From NCBI RefSeq assembly GCF_000213175.1, contig NW_009799179.1, forward strand, positions 2,341,744-2,405,743: a stretch of DNA of 64,000 nt, given 5' to 3'. The notes beneath the pieces were generated by a model. That model worked only from the letters and a program-made list of their open reading frames with translations, was not told where the DNA came from and did not search any database. Below are positions 44,577 through 56,803 of this stretch, piece by piece. The first letter of the stretch is position 1, and each line of letters opens with the position of its first letter. The DNA comes from Neurospora tetrasperma FGSC 2508. Its lineage: Eukaryota; Ascomycota; Sordariomycetes; Sordariales; Sordariaceae. Made by a program: the position numbers and the translations under genes.

Positions 44577-47500
44577 ATGGCGCAAGTTGGGCGAGAAGAA
44601 ACCCCAACGGCAACGACGCACGGAGTCGGCGGTGGAGGTGGACGGAGTGATTCACTCGCATCGGAGAGCGCGCCGTCCAACACGAATGCGAACTCGCATC
44701 CGACAAACGCCAAATGGGGAAATGCCTGTTCCCAGTGTGCGGCGGCAAAGGCAAAGTGTTCGCGACAGTCTGATGCTCCTCGGACCAAGTGTCAAAGGTG
44801 TGATCGTCTGGGCAAAGATTGCACAAGCCAGGTGCACCGCCCGAGGAAGAAGAGAGCTGTTCGGCCATCGTTAGTAACCACGTATTCATTGTGTGTAATT
44901 CGCAATCCGATCTCACTAACACATGTTTGGCTTATAGAAAGACGGCTCAGCTGGAACAACGGCTCAATGGATTGGTCGATCTCCTCAAGGCAACTGGGGA
45001 TTTGCGAGGCATCCCCATCGCGGATAGTGTTGCCTCTCACGAGGTGATGTCGACCTATGAAAGTGTTTCATGCATAGCCCGAGATCGTAAGCGATGATTT
45101 TGTTATCATCATCAACCTTCAGGGTCTTGCTGACTCAACCCCGTTCATACACTTAGACGACCTTGATATTGCCGTAGGCGCTCCTCAGGCATCCGGCTCT
45201 GGAAAGAGGCGAGCAAGTCTCACGCCCTTGGAAGACGACCATCATGGCACCACCGAGGGTGGCTATTCCGACAATGAAAGCCACAGTGGCAGCTTAGAAT
45301 TGCTGGGCGAAAGACCTATCCATGTGCCCAATCATTACAACTCTTGCGCCCCTTCCGGTTGTATGGGCAGAGCACAGGGCGAGTCTCGTGGTCCGTCAGA
45401 GTCAGACGAGACCATCCTCACCATCTACCAAACCCATCTCAGTCCGCTCTTTCCGTTCGTCATTATTCCCGTTGGTACGACAGTCCAAGAACTCGAACAA
45501 TCCCGTCCGTTTCTCTTCTCGGCCATTCGAATGGTGACGACGCTCACAAGTATGCGGTCGATGCGAGCTCAGATGTATCGGCTGGTCCGACATGTCTCTG
45601 AACGCATGCTCTTGCGGTCAGAGAGGTCACTGGATCTGCTACAAGGCATCCTCGTCATGATCGGCTGGTATCAGTACCACTGTCTGATGCATGCCCAGTT
45701 GAACAACCTCATACACCTGGCCGCGAGTCTTGTTTCCGACCTGGGACTGAACCGGGATCCAAAGGTGCAGGAGAGGGTAAGCGTCATGGTACTGTACCCC
45801 GACGAGCCAAAACCACGGACGAATGAGGAACGGAGGGCGCTTTTGGGCTTATGGTATATCGCTTCAACGTGAGTATTACGTGAAACCGTCACCTTTCGTG
45901 TTATACCTATGATCTCTATGCTGACATGTAACACCACCAGTATATCCGTGGCGTTTGGAAAACTCGAGTCCATCAGGTACTCGCCATACATTCAGCAGTG
46001 TCTAAATGAGCTACAAGAATCGAAGGAGTATGAAACAGACGGGATACTGGTCCACATGGTTCAGTTACAGCGCCTGATGGAGAAGATCGCCCAAGTGAAC
46101 TCCAAAACCGAGCTTACGGAATCCATTGGAGGGATTGCTAGGGCTCCAGATGCGGCTTACATGTCGACGTTTCAGAGTGAGCTTGACAAGATATGTGGTT
46201 CATTCAACAAGGGCCAAGAGAACAATAGTATGATTGCACTCAACAAACCTTCAAAAGTTGCCAGTCTATGCTAATACACGCTCTAGAATACCTCATGGTG
46301 TACGTACACTCGGCCAAGATGCGTCTTTGCGAACCTCCAATTATCGATGCATCATTGCTGGCCAAGTTCTACAAAGACCTTACTGCGCTTGACGACAACA
46401 CCCCGTCGGCTCTTGATGTCTTTTACCGGGTAAGCAGTGGAGTGCGAGAGTGGTTCGATCATTGGTTTACCGTACCCGTATCGGCATACTTTTACCTGCC
46501 GGTGTCCATCATCTGTCAGATCGTTTACGCCGTAACGATGCTTGCTCGATGGTCCAAAATCGTCTCCCCCATCAAACCCTTAGCATCATCACAACCCAGG
46601 CACACCATCTCGACGCCAGCCCATCCTCAGCAACCCACTACCACAACATCATATACTTCAACATATATCTCAACACCTGCCTCCGTACTTACGCCCTCTC
46701 CACACTACAGTCGACCATACGGCTACGGCGCCGGCCCACCACCGGACTTCTCACAACGACCACCCGCCACATCCTCAACCATCAGCACCCCCGCGCCCGC
46801 CACTCCCGGTCCCGGCCTCGGAACCCCATCCCCCTCCATCATCTCCCGGGACATCTCCGGCTTTGTCGGCTCCCGCGCCACCTCGACGGAGCCCACGACG
46901 ACCACCACTCCTAATAATACTACCACCGCCGCTGCCGAGCACCCAACCGCCCCCAGCCCTGATAACAACAATAACAACCAAACCAACAATCTGAACAACC
47001 CCCTCTCCTCCTCCATCCGCTGGCGCGAAACCACCGACCCCCACCTTCCCCACATCGTCGCTATGCTCCAAGAACAGCTCAACTCCCAGCCCGGCCTGCG
47101 CGTCGACATCACCGAAATCATGACCCAGCTCGGCGCCCGCTTCCAGCAGGCCAGCGACGACATGAAGGAGGCGAGCGGCGGCGAGCCGGATAACAACATG
47201 TGGGAGGTCAGTGCTAAGGGGTTGGCTATGACTAAGGCCAGGTTGGAGCGGTTTGCCGAGTTTGTGGCTCAGGGGGGCAAGCTTGATGATCATCATGATC
47301 AGGGGAAGGGCGAAGGGGATGACGCGGCTTGTTTGAGACCGGGATGTGGTGGAGATGGGGGGAGGGGGAGGAGGGTATCGAGCACTTTTCCTAATCAGGA
47401 AGAAAAAGGAGGAGAAGGAGGAGGAGGAGGAGCGGGAGGTGGAGGTGGAGGTGGTGGAGGGGTTGAAGCTATGCCTAGGCGTAGTACCTCGGCATCTGGC

Positions 47501-48025
47501 TCTGGTTCTGGAACCGGAGGAGAGAGACATTCCCAGGCCACCACTTCGGCACGAGTCAGGGAAGCAGCAAGAGAAGAAGGAGGAGGAGGAGGAAGAGGGG
47601 GGGCCGTAGTAGTAAGCGGCAATGTCACTGCTACCTCTACACGGCAGTCACAGTCACAATGGCTGACCGGTCAAAGCCAAAACCTGCAAGGACAAAGCAT
47701 GGGGAAACCACATCATGCGCCAATACCGCAGCAGCAATACCAACATCAACAACATCCACCTCCTCCTCCTCTTCATGGGTCCTATTCGAATACAACAGCC
47801 ATGAGTGGTGTGAATACTCACCACAGCCTAGCAGGCGCCGGGGCCCATGGCGGGGATACCGGGTTCTCCTCCGCCGCCGCCGTGACGGGGACGACAGGAG
47901 GGGGGGCAGCAGGAGGGGTAGGAGGAGGAGGAGGGCAATGCAACAATCTACTTGCCACAGAATTCATGGATCAACTGGCCCCTTGGCTTTGGTACTATGG
48001 CGTTGAAGACTGGCCTGGAACTTAG
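44577..48025 (+). CDS. Zn2Cys6 transcription factor, 1059 aa, low-complexity tail
   Basis: A fungal binuclear-zinc-cluster regulator. Five exons: 44577-44869, 44938-45086, 45157-45868, 45941-46227 and 46287-48025, with introns of 68, 70, 72 and 59 nt; all phases agree. A Gly/Ser-rich start precedes the zinc cluster, Cys51, 54, 61, 72, 75 and 82 (CSQCAAAKAKC ... KCQRCDRLGKDC), a basic HRPRKKRAVRPS, and a coiled dimerisation helix (KTAQLEQRLNGLVDLL). A middle homology region follows (ETILTIYQTHLSPLFPFVII; GWYQYHCLMHAQLNNLIHLA; RRALLGLWYIASTISVAFGK). After about residue 580 the protein becomes a 480-residue disordered tail with Ser/Thr/Pro, Asn, Gly and Gln runs, apart from one ordered helical stretch (HIVAMLQEQLNSQPGLRVDI). 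The third-to-fourth joins are the best supported; more introns could hide in the last exon. Target genes unknown. Confidence 0.86.
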
Positions 48026-49194
48026 TCGTAATTGGGCGGGGTATAACCCGTTGGAGGTGTATGGGTACCGACCTCTATGGGTGTGGATATGGGTACGAAT
48101 ACGGGCATACTGCGTAGATATCGGTTGGTATGGCTTAAGGGCACACACACTACATATCTACCTACCTACCTACCGAGGTATCTACAGATGTGTAGGAGAA
48201 GGATCAACATAGTGGCATACCTACATGGCAGTTTCTACTCTGCTTTTTTTTCTTTCAGTTGCCAGACGTTGTAACAAAGGCAGCCTCACCTTTCTAGAAG
48301 GACTTGCAAGGGTCGCGCACACATACTGTACACATCCATAGAGTACATACAGCCCAGTGTTTTTTGTACCATTCGGGGGTATCATTGAGAATGATGGTAC
48401 GGGCGTGGCGTGATCTAACCTGTTTTCATTTGTTGATCGCGGGAAGAACAAAAGAGGGACGTGGAGTTTCCGTTTTTTTTTCCTTGTGCCGACTACGACT
48501 TTGGCATACGACCCTGGCACGGAAAGCGACCCGGATAGGTACACTACGAGGATACAAGGGAGTGGAAGTAACATAGAGGTAACATAAAGTCAAGTTTCAG
48601 CGAACGGCAAAATTCTAACATACTTAGGTAGGTATGGATACTACATAGAACGGTGGAGGTAGGTATAACGCTAGAAAATCTCGACTGCAACGCGTGCGGG
48701 ACACACACCACCATCTGTCAGTCATTTGGCAAAGCTGCAACCGGCCGGCAGAAATACACCAGTGCCCCCCTCCTTCCACCCCTCTCGAAGAAAAAGAAAA
48801 AGAAAAATCACAATAAAGGAGTATTGTAGAGACATGCAAGTCCGGAGTTAACATGACTCTTACGCCGAGGTCTGGACGGTGGAGGTGGTGGCTCGGGTTA
48901 GTTAGTAAACTCCGAAGAGGCCGTGTGCGATTCATGATTTCTTGAAACCGGTCAATGTTAGTAGCCCGAAGCCCGACGATGACAGAATAACCCCGGACGA
49001 CGACGGCATGTCATATCCCGTTACCTACCTACTGTTGTCTAGGTAGGTGTAGAGTCATACCTACCCTTTGTACATACACGGGCAAGAAAGAGATCTCTCT
49101 CTCTCGCAATGCGAATGCGACCGGCCAAGCCAATCACAAGAGTAAAATTCTCCGAAGCGAGAGAGATGATTACATGTGATGCTCCTGCATCCAC

Positions 49195-49203
<9 letters not shown>

Positions 49204-49227
<24 letters not shown>

Positions 49228-49229
49228 GC
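49204..49229. repeat. (CAG)n trinucleotide repeat
   Basis: About eight to nine tandem CAG units stand in non-coding DNA, between the transcription factor and the P450. Confidence 0.9.
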
Positions 49230-49509
49230 CACACGGTACCTACATACCGTAGCTAGGTCCTCTAGCGAAGATGTAGTGTAACGGAGTCTCCAGTAAAGGG
49301 GCAACGCGCAGGAACAACTCACAGATATTCTCCTTAATCGTTTAAGGTACTATCCAATCGACACCCCATATTTTGTTTTCTTGGTAAAGAGTTGCTAGAA
49401 GAAGTATTGGGCCTTGGGGTTCTTGTCTGGACGTGGAAAAGGTACCTACCTATGTCTCTTTTTATATCCCGGACGGCACATTGTACGCATATGTACAAAC
49501 CGCAAAAAG

Positions 49510-49960
49510 AGCCAAAACTCAACTCTATCACTCCTTAGTTTTTCAACTTAAATACCTTTCAAAACCAGATGCACTCAAGAGAGTATGAGATAAGTAGCTC
49601 TAGTTGTCTATTTCGAGGTTTGCAACAAATTTCTCCTTTTAGTAGCTGGTTGATTTTAGTCCAATATAGAGCGTAAAAAAGGGATTTAGTTATAGTGGAC
49701 TTATAGTGCATCACAGTGGGTGCAAATTGAGATGCTTCTCCCAAAGTGACTTTGGTACGTGAGATCTCGCGCTCCTCTTTAATAGTATATTCTCAACAAC
49801 TTGCACGTTCATCTCCTATTAAAGGTAGTGTCACTTGAATTTTAGAGTAATATTTGCAATTGGGCTTTACGAGCAACTAAGAGTTGAAGAAGTTGAGTTT
49901 AGGCCTTTTTTGCGGGTAAAAAAATCGTGGGGCGTTTTTTTTTGGTTGCCCACTGTACAT
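49510..49960. repeat. AT-rich island, possible eroded transposon remnant
   Basis: This 450-bp patch is clearly richer in A and T than its surroundings and has no long open frame. Its right edge reads GGTTGCCCACTGTA, whose reverse complement TACAGTGGGCAACC looks like a Tc1/pogo-type terminus (TA followed by CAGTG). A partly similar CAGTGGGTGC stands at about 49716. The resemblance is short and could be chance. RIP-mutated repeats in Neurospora have this look. Confidence 0.3.
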
Positions 49961-51174
49961 GTATCGGACCGTAACGGGCTGAAGCCAGACTGCAGTGGTT
50001 GCATCGGCAAAACGCATTGGCGACCTGCCATCAATGCCACGAAATACGGAGGCTACCAAACAGGTAACTGCAATGGTCAATGGGAAGCGCTTGCATCTCC
50101 ACATCGAGATTTCTTATGTAGGTAGGTAGTGTACATACGGAAATCGCCAAGATAAGCTGGCCGAATAGCCGGTCGTGCCGGTGTATGTAGTAGTAGTAGG
50201 ATGACTACCACCTACTTAGAGAGGAGGTAGTTCACACTCAGAAATGCGAACTACCTAGTTATCAAGGTAGGCAAGTAATCCATTGAAAAGCCAGACCAGC
50301 GTGGTACACAGTCTCGAGACAGTTTAACAGTCAAAGAAAACGACGTCCCCCTTGAAACTTCGAAGCATAACCCTACCTCTACTATCAGAAGACCGTGGAA
50401 AGAAACCCACTATTTGCCTCTTTCAAGTAGCTCTCCCGCATCTTTACTCCTATTACTCCACCTAGGGAACGTCTCCCATGATCTTCTCCTATAACGAGAC
50501 GAACATATTACGCTAGAAACACTCCATGTGGACGAAGATCAGATGTAAGCGCACACGGGGTGATGCACGGCATTCTACCGGCTGGTTCACCAGGATAGAC
50601 CAGAAAGAGGAAATAAAATCGCCGATACGACTGTTGATGGTGGTATATAGTATCATCAGGAAATATGGAAGCTTGTGATGAATAAGTACCATGGGCGACT
50701 GTGTGGGCTGGGATATGAGTGGTGGATCAGACAGCAGTGGTGGATAACGAACTTGAGAATGGTTACAAAAATGGGTATCAATTGGAGGGCTGTTAGATGG
50801 AGATAGAGCGGCTTACTTACCACATGGAGAGTTATTTCGTGTTGTGTGACTGATGAGGGCGAGCACTGCTACATGAAGTATCAATTGTGAGAAAAAGATG
50901 GGGATGAATACGACAGACTGTCGGATTGGAGGCAAAGTTCCGTTGGACAAGGTAGGGGACGCAGGAGTCGTTGCGTATAAAGTGAAAGAGGTTGGCTCAC
51001 CATCTTCGAGCGTCCTGGTCGATGTCAGTCATCTAAGTGCCGGCTTTTAAGTGTTGAGTGAAGACTCAACAGGAAAAAAGTTGCACGCTACTTTCCCCTT
51101 GGTCCTTTGAGGTCAAAAAGGGCTCCGGACTCTTTGTTCAATCTTTGAATCAAGCACTAGGGCAACAAGACACC

Positions 51175-53310
51175 ATGCCCGTCATAGACAAGCTCGCCGG
51201 TGTCACCGGGTTGTCAGGACTACACCTGCTTCTCGGTGCCGTTGGAGTCACTGTAAGAAATTTATCTTCTCATCTCATCAGTTAGCCCCAGTCCAACATA
51301 TACCGCCTCCTCATCTTCCAATGTTCCATATCGATGAAGGAGAACCTCCACTAAGCGTTTAACTTTCAACCCAGATCCTGCTATACATCATCGGCTCCGC
51401 CATCTACAACATCTTCTTCCACCCTCTAGCCTCGTACCCAGGTCCGCTCCTGCAGCGCGCCTCCCCCATCCCCTTCTGTATCCGCCATGCCCTCGGCGTA
51501 CAAGCCTTCCACACGCAAACTCTCCACGACAAGTACGGTCCCGTTGTGCGAATCGCACCCAATCACCTCTCCTTCACCGATGTGCGCGCCTGGCGCGACA
51601 TCTTCGGCCACATCGCCGGCAGCCGTCACGGCCAGGAGGAGATGGCCAAGTTCAAGTCCTTCGTCCGCCCCATCGACGCCCAACCCGTACACATCATCAG
51701 CGCCGGGCGCGAAAAACACGGGCAGCTGCGTCGGGCTTTGGCCAACAGCTTTTCGGACGCGTCGATGCGCGGACAAGGGCCGCTGATTGGAAAGTATATC
51801 GACTTGCTGGTTCACAAGCTTCATGAGCAAGGACAGGAGGGGAAGGTACCCCTGAATGCAACGTCGTGGTATAATAGCGTGACGTTTGATGTCGCCGGTG
51901 ACCTAATTTTTGGTATGTCGTTCGGAGCGTTGGATCAGAATGGTAACCATTCGTGGTTGCAGTACATTCTGGGCAGCCTGAGCAGCTTAGCGCCGATGGC
52001 GGCGTTAAGTTACGCGGGACTGCACTGGGTCGTTCAGCTCCTCTGGAGGGCGAAGGGCGCGGAAGTGTTTAGGAAGAGTATGGAGAGCGTTGATCTGATG
52101 TTGAAAGAGAGGTTGAAGATGCCGGTGGATAGGAATGACCTCTTCGAGGGTTTGGTTCAACGCCAGGAGAAGCTGGTAGGTGCTCTTGTTTCCCGCTCCT
52201 CCCCCCACTTTCTTTTTTTTTCCTTTCTTCTTTCTGTTGTATCGGATTCCAACCACACGGAATTCCGCAAAATCTTCAGCCCTACCCGTCGGGAGATTTT
52301 CATTTTCGCGTGAATGACGTGCATCGTTTGGATGCCAAGGTGGCACAACCGACAGCTACCCGTCAGCATAACGTTCATCCCCCCCACCCCTCTCTCTCTT
52401 TGCGAAACAACAGCAGATAGCTAATGATGAGTTGTCAATCAGGGTCTCAGTTTCGAGGATCTTTCTTCAAATGCCTGGCTTCTTGTGCTGTGGGTCTTCC
52501 CGAACTGTGGCATCGTCTGACACAATCCACCTAATTCTAACATACGTCAACAGTGCCGGTGCTGACACAACAGCAACTACTCTCACGGGCACAACCTACC
52601 TCCTAACGCAGCACCCCGAAGTCCTCAAGAGAGTGACCCAGGAAGTCCGCTCTTCATTCAAATCCGTTGAAGAGATTGATATCAGCTCCGTCAACAAACT
52701 CACATACATGCTTGCCGTGCTGAACGAGGCTATGCGTTTGTACCCCCCCGTCACATCGTTGACAGCTAGGATTGTGCCCCGGGGAGGGGCCCATGTTTTG
52801 GGAGAGTATTTACCTGAAGGAGTGAGTAACGACTGATCAACCCAACCACTTGCCGCTGAGAAGAGGAATACCGACTGATCTTTTAATACGCAGACAATCG
52901 TCGATATCCAACAATGGTCCATGAACCACAGTAAGGAGAACTGGGTTGACCCCTGGGCTTTTAATCCCGCTCGTTTCCTCGACGATAAGGAGACAGCCAG
53001 GGAGAAGGGCAATCTGCTCGACGCTTTGCAAACATTCAGTGTCGGTCCTAGGAACTGTATCGGCAGAAAGTAAGTACATCTTGTCTGGCCTGTCCTGTCA
53101 AATGTCGATGGTCCCTGTACTAACCACAGCTCTCACCTGGATAGTCTCGCCTATGCTGAAATGAGATGGATTCTTGCCCGTATACTTTTCGATTTCGATC
53201 TGCGTGGGGCACCGACCAACGAAAACTGGATCGAACGGCAAAAGGCGTACGGTCTCTGGGACAGAATACCCCTTGATGTGTACTTTGAGCCTGCGAGAGA
53301 GAGGAAGTGA
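51175..53310 (+). CDS. Cytochrome P450 monooxygenase, 511 aa
   Basis: A microsomal heme-thiolate monooxygenase using NADPH-P450 reductase. Six exons: 51175-51252, 51375-52175, 52443-52489, 52554-52821, 52894-53069 and 53145-53310; introns of 122, 267, 64, 72 and 75 nt, with the phase conserved throughout. The membrane anchor spans about residues 14-40 (GLHLLLGAVGVTILLYIIGS), then the hinge HPLASYPGPLLQRASPIPF. The I-helix oxygen-activation motif is AGADTT, the K-helix ExxR is NEAMR, the meander is WAFNPARF, and the heme loop FSVGPRNCIGR carries the ligand Cys453. All key residues are present. The small third exon (47 nt) rests on GLSFEDLSSNAWLLVLAGAD. The overall style is that of the fungal CYP65-like clan (isotrichodermin hydroxylase/benzoate hydroxylase relatives). 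No biosynthetic cluster surrounds it, so the substrate is unknown. Confidence 0.92.
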
Positions 53311-53693
53311 GGGAGATACATGGATACAGCAGGGTTGGCAAAGTTCGATCCATGGGGGTTGGTAGAGGTTTCACTTTCCAGCCACTTGGTGGAATGTAAG
53401 AGGTAGCGAATGAGTCCAATGAGATTAGTTAAGACTGACTGAATTCTTTGAGCCGTTGCCACCACCTCATGAAGAACATCGTAACTTCTTTGGCTCCCAT
53501 GATTTCCTTGCACTGCTACCCTACTCCCCACCCTTTTTTCACGAATCCTATAGATCCGTTCACCCTTCTACTACCCGCTACTACCCGCTGCCATGTGAGC
53601 TTTTTCGCGAAAACATCCGGATTACCCGCACGGGATACCGACCTAAGCTTTCACAGAACGGCGAGATGGCTGAGCAGAGATGATTGGTTGGCC
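53311..53693. other. Short intergenic stretch between P450 and Gag-like fragment
   Basis: This 383-bp interval holds the P450 3' flank. Short overlapping frames only; no gene is seen. Confidence 0.5.
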
Positions 53694-54083
53694 TTAGGCG
53701 GGAACGAAATGTCCCCAGAGTGACCAGACGAGGTCGTAATGGTACTTTGGGTTCCAATTTTCCGAGTCCCAGCCGTGCCTTAGAAGTCTCTCGCGGATAT
53801 GGGGTTGCTCGAGAGTCAAGCAAAGAGCGTACTTGGCCACAGACCGGCCGAGGTCCCAGGTCTGCCAAAGTCGCCGGTTGTTCCTGTCAGGCTCCGGGAT
53901 GTCGGTATCGAGGAACACATCAAGACCTTCCATCCCTAGAAAATGTCGGATCGTGGTGTCCCAATTCTCAAAGTTGTGGTGCCTGTCTCTATCCAGTGAC
54001 ACCAGCGTTTGCGGCACCCTTGCCAGCATTGCCAACCGGTGCAACGATTCCCGAGGGCGCATGCCACAGTACCTGTGCATTGC
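53694..54083 (-). other. Gag-like (Ty1/copia, UBN2-type) fragment
   Basis: A minus-strand segment of about 130 codons has the pattern of copia-type Gag: NFENWDTTIRHFLGMEGLDV, then DTDIPEP, a spacer with WQTWDLGRSVAKYALCLTL, and a Trp-rich end (NPKYHYDLVWSLWG). I see no protease, integrase or reverse-transcriptase part and no LTR nearby, so it is either a fossil piece of an element or a small host gene derived from one. The family call rests on pattern recall and is uncertain. Being isolated and partial, it looks old. Confidence 0.35.
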
Positions 54084-54179
54084 TGGAAGGCTATTTGCCA
54101 CTTGGCAAGTGGTTGTGTTTGGGGCTTCTAGTTCAACGAAAAGAAGAGAGAGACGCTGGACGAAGAGGAAAGATCCCAA

Positions 54180-56803
54180 AACGCTTGTTTCTGGGTACGA
54201 GATGCTGCTTAAGAAAGGTTGCTGAGATTTACACCAGTCAGCTGTCGCGTCTGCGAAAGTGTGCGATGAGGAAGACGCCGGTTCTCGCTTGACTAGATGT
54301 TTTGGAGAGAGAAGTAACGAAAGGGTAGGCAGTGATTGGCAGGGTTCTCGAGGAACGGTAGGGTGACGCTGTCATTTCACTTGATATCGGACTTACCAGC
54401 GCGATGGAAGGTTACAGATCGATCAGAAGTCGAAATCGACGGCTAAGGGCGGATACTTCAAGCGGCAATGCTCGTGGTGAGAGTGACTGTGTACGGTAGT
54501 ATTGTCTCGATTTTCCCCAAGGGGACTGAAATCGCGGATGCGGCGAGGGCGAGTGTAATGCTGTTTTGTTTGTGTGGATGGGGAAGAGTGCGAAAGGTGG
54601 GGTGGTGAGTTGACAATCGAGAAGGACGAGAGGGGAAAGTGCAGCTCGAGGCCGCTCACGCAGCTCCTTCGCAACTTCAAGTTCTTAAACGCTTTGACCG
54701 CCTGGGACAATTGCAAGTACGGGCGACAACTCAACGTAGCCGTTGGGGAAGGGGTCAGTAGGTACCTTCGACATCTATTTAAATAAGGACAGTTGCAATT
54801 GTCATTCCACAGGGCACTTGCAGCTTCGTCCTCCTACGCGCCGGACATAATTTGGCAGCAAAGTTGCTTTGGAACAAGCCAGTTTTGAATACAAACTGTT
54901 TTCCTGAATCTTGAGGGTACGCAGTTTCTTGAATTATGTAATTAGGCATGATGATGGCCATCAGCTAATTACTATCTGTACTTACGCTACCTCATCTAGA
55001 ATAAATCGATAATGACTGCAGCTGAGCAAGAACACGGAGACTATGAGTTTGCTGCAAATACCGATATAGGTTTCATCCTCTCAACACTTTCATCCCTTTC
55101 ATTTGTCCTTATAGTCATTAGTAGTGTCCAGTAGCTTTTTACAACCTTACAAAGTCGTTAGTGTCTTGTCCATCCGCCGTCGATAATGTGCTCTGGAGTC
55201 CAGGTTTGTTTGTCCTGGACGAGGGTAAAAGCCGCAGAGGCTGGCTACATTGGCGGGTATCTAGATATATCGCACTATATATCATTAATTCGTAAACCAG
55301 TATTACAATTGGGGAACCGGTGGCATTGCAGCATCCAACCTTTAATTCTGTGCTTTGTACATGTCAGCTTCTACATTTTTTTTTTTCCGAGAATCGCTGA
55401 CAATTACTTTTTCACTTTGGTCTGCGTTCTAGGCGCTCAACAATCCGACCCACGCGTTTCGTTTTGCAGCAGAAGTCATCAACCCTGTCAGACTGCGTGT
55501 CCTGGAGACACTCCGCGCATGCCGCACCGGCTACGAAGGGTTTTAGAGTCAAATTAGTTATAGCTCCGTAGAAGGAGACTTTGTATATTAGCCGAGCGCA
55601 ACGGTTTTTTTGAAGGGTTGCAGGAAAAATAAAGCGAAGCCGAGAGAAGGAAGGCTGAAAAGGAGAAGGGATTTGCCCTTGCACTGTAGCTCATTTCGTA
55701 ACGACGGGTTACTCCAGGTAGCTGTATTTGAGAAAGGGAGAGTGGAAAGCGTGAACTGATCTTTCAAAGTTTCCTTGCCACCTTCAAGGTCGGCCGCGCG
55801 GGTACCCTTCAGACGCTCGGCGTCGCTTTCCTCCGGGAAGACAAGGTCCTCTTCCAAAGCCTGAGAAGGTTCTTGGTAAAGGAGACTATAGTCGAAGCCT
55901 TGCTTGGCCTTGGATTGAATGAGGCTTGGGTCGCCGCCCAGTCATTGTCAATAAACTCTGCGCGGGTGCCGTCTAGACGGATCAAAGCCCCAAAGGGGGG
56001 CACAAGTGGTGACCGCATGACGAAATCGGTTCCATCTGCGGTGGCGGCCACGGTCTCTAGAGCCTTGATCAAATGGTCTAGCGGGTGGAACTTGTCTATG
56101 GTTTCCTTCACTCGTCCGGACGGCGTGGTCTCCTGACGTCGATACGCGACATCGATGTACCCTTTCGGTCGCGATGATTGCGGACCGCGATGGCGGCCGA
56201 GTGGGTGAAGTCGTGAATTATTCCGCAAAGTCACAGCCTGAGTTCTCCATCTGCGCGGTTTACCGAGATGAAAGGCACAAAATTTCCGTGGCCAGCGATC
56301 GAATTTGGATGAGTGTGAGTCAGTGTCTCCTTCCTGTTTTGAAGACAAAACGACGTTGGAACCTGGACAGTAAAACTATGAAACTCGCCTGTGTACCTCC
56401 TTCCATGTTTCGTCTTGTTCCTGCCTCTTACACGTGAAGACACGATTTGCCATGACGTTGATAAAATCGTGGATAGAAGTGATTTCACGGCAAATCATTG
56501 TTGTTTTCGTGCTTTCCTCACCTAGGTCTTTACAAATGGAACAAGCAAGTGACTTTATACGCTCATGAACATCAACGTACCTCTAGTACCTTAAAATTAC
56601 ACAACCATAACCGATTTCCTCACACGGAAAAAAAAAGGCGATATTTCCAGACTGAGACGAGAAATGCCGTGGCCCCCAGAACTCCTTGTCTTCTTGTAGA
56701 TTCCTATCCATGCAATTCCCATCAACCCATCCTTGCAGCAACCGAACAAATGCTAGAAAGAACCGCCGCACAAGAACATAGGCAGAGACCGAAACAAGAG
56801 ATC
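54180..56803. other. Intergenic with unresolved coding-like segments
   Basis: Most of this stretch shows nothing. At 55590-56350 frames on both strands look partly coding. The minus strand reads KQGFDYSLLYQEPSQALEED and continues acidic and polar to a hydrophobic end. The plus strand 55873-56136 reads ETIVEALLGLGLNEAWVAAQ. I could not build a full gene with either. AT-rich patches lie near 55050-55180 and 55260-55400. Confidence 0.35.

Larger units (their letters stand above)
48150..50280. repeat. Second cluster of TACC/GGTA simple repeats
   Basis: Tracts occur at about 48150-48190, 48622-48665, 49020-49075, 49441-49452, 50115-50130 and 50205-50280. The 49020-49075 tract combines both orientations, CTACCTACT then AGGTAGGTGT, as an interrupted palindrome. 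These match the cluster at 8.0-8.8 kb. Confidence 0.8.
48026..51174. other. Intergenic, 3.1 kb, repeat-marked
   Basis: No gene is seen. The stretch contains several TACC/GGTA tracts, a CAG trinucleotide tract, a CT dinucleotide run near 49092-49106 and an AT-rich island at about 49510-49960. The P450 promoter should lie within its last several hundred bases. Confidence 0.55.

Noticed and set aside
53640-53690. GCGAGATGGCTGAGC, like a tRNA-Ser D arm
   Set aside because: No matching B box or acceptor stem follows within tRNA distance.
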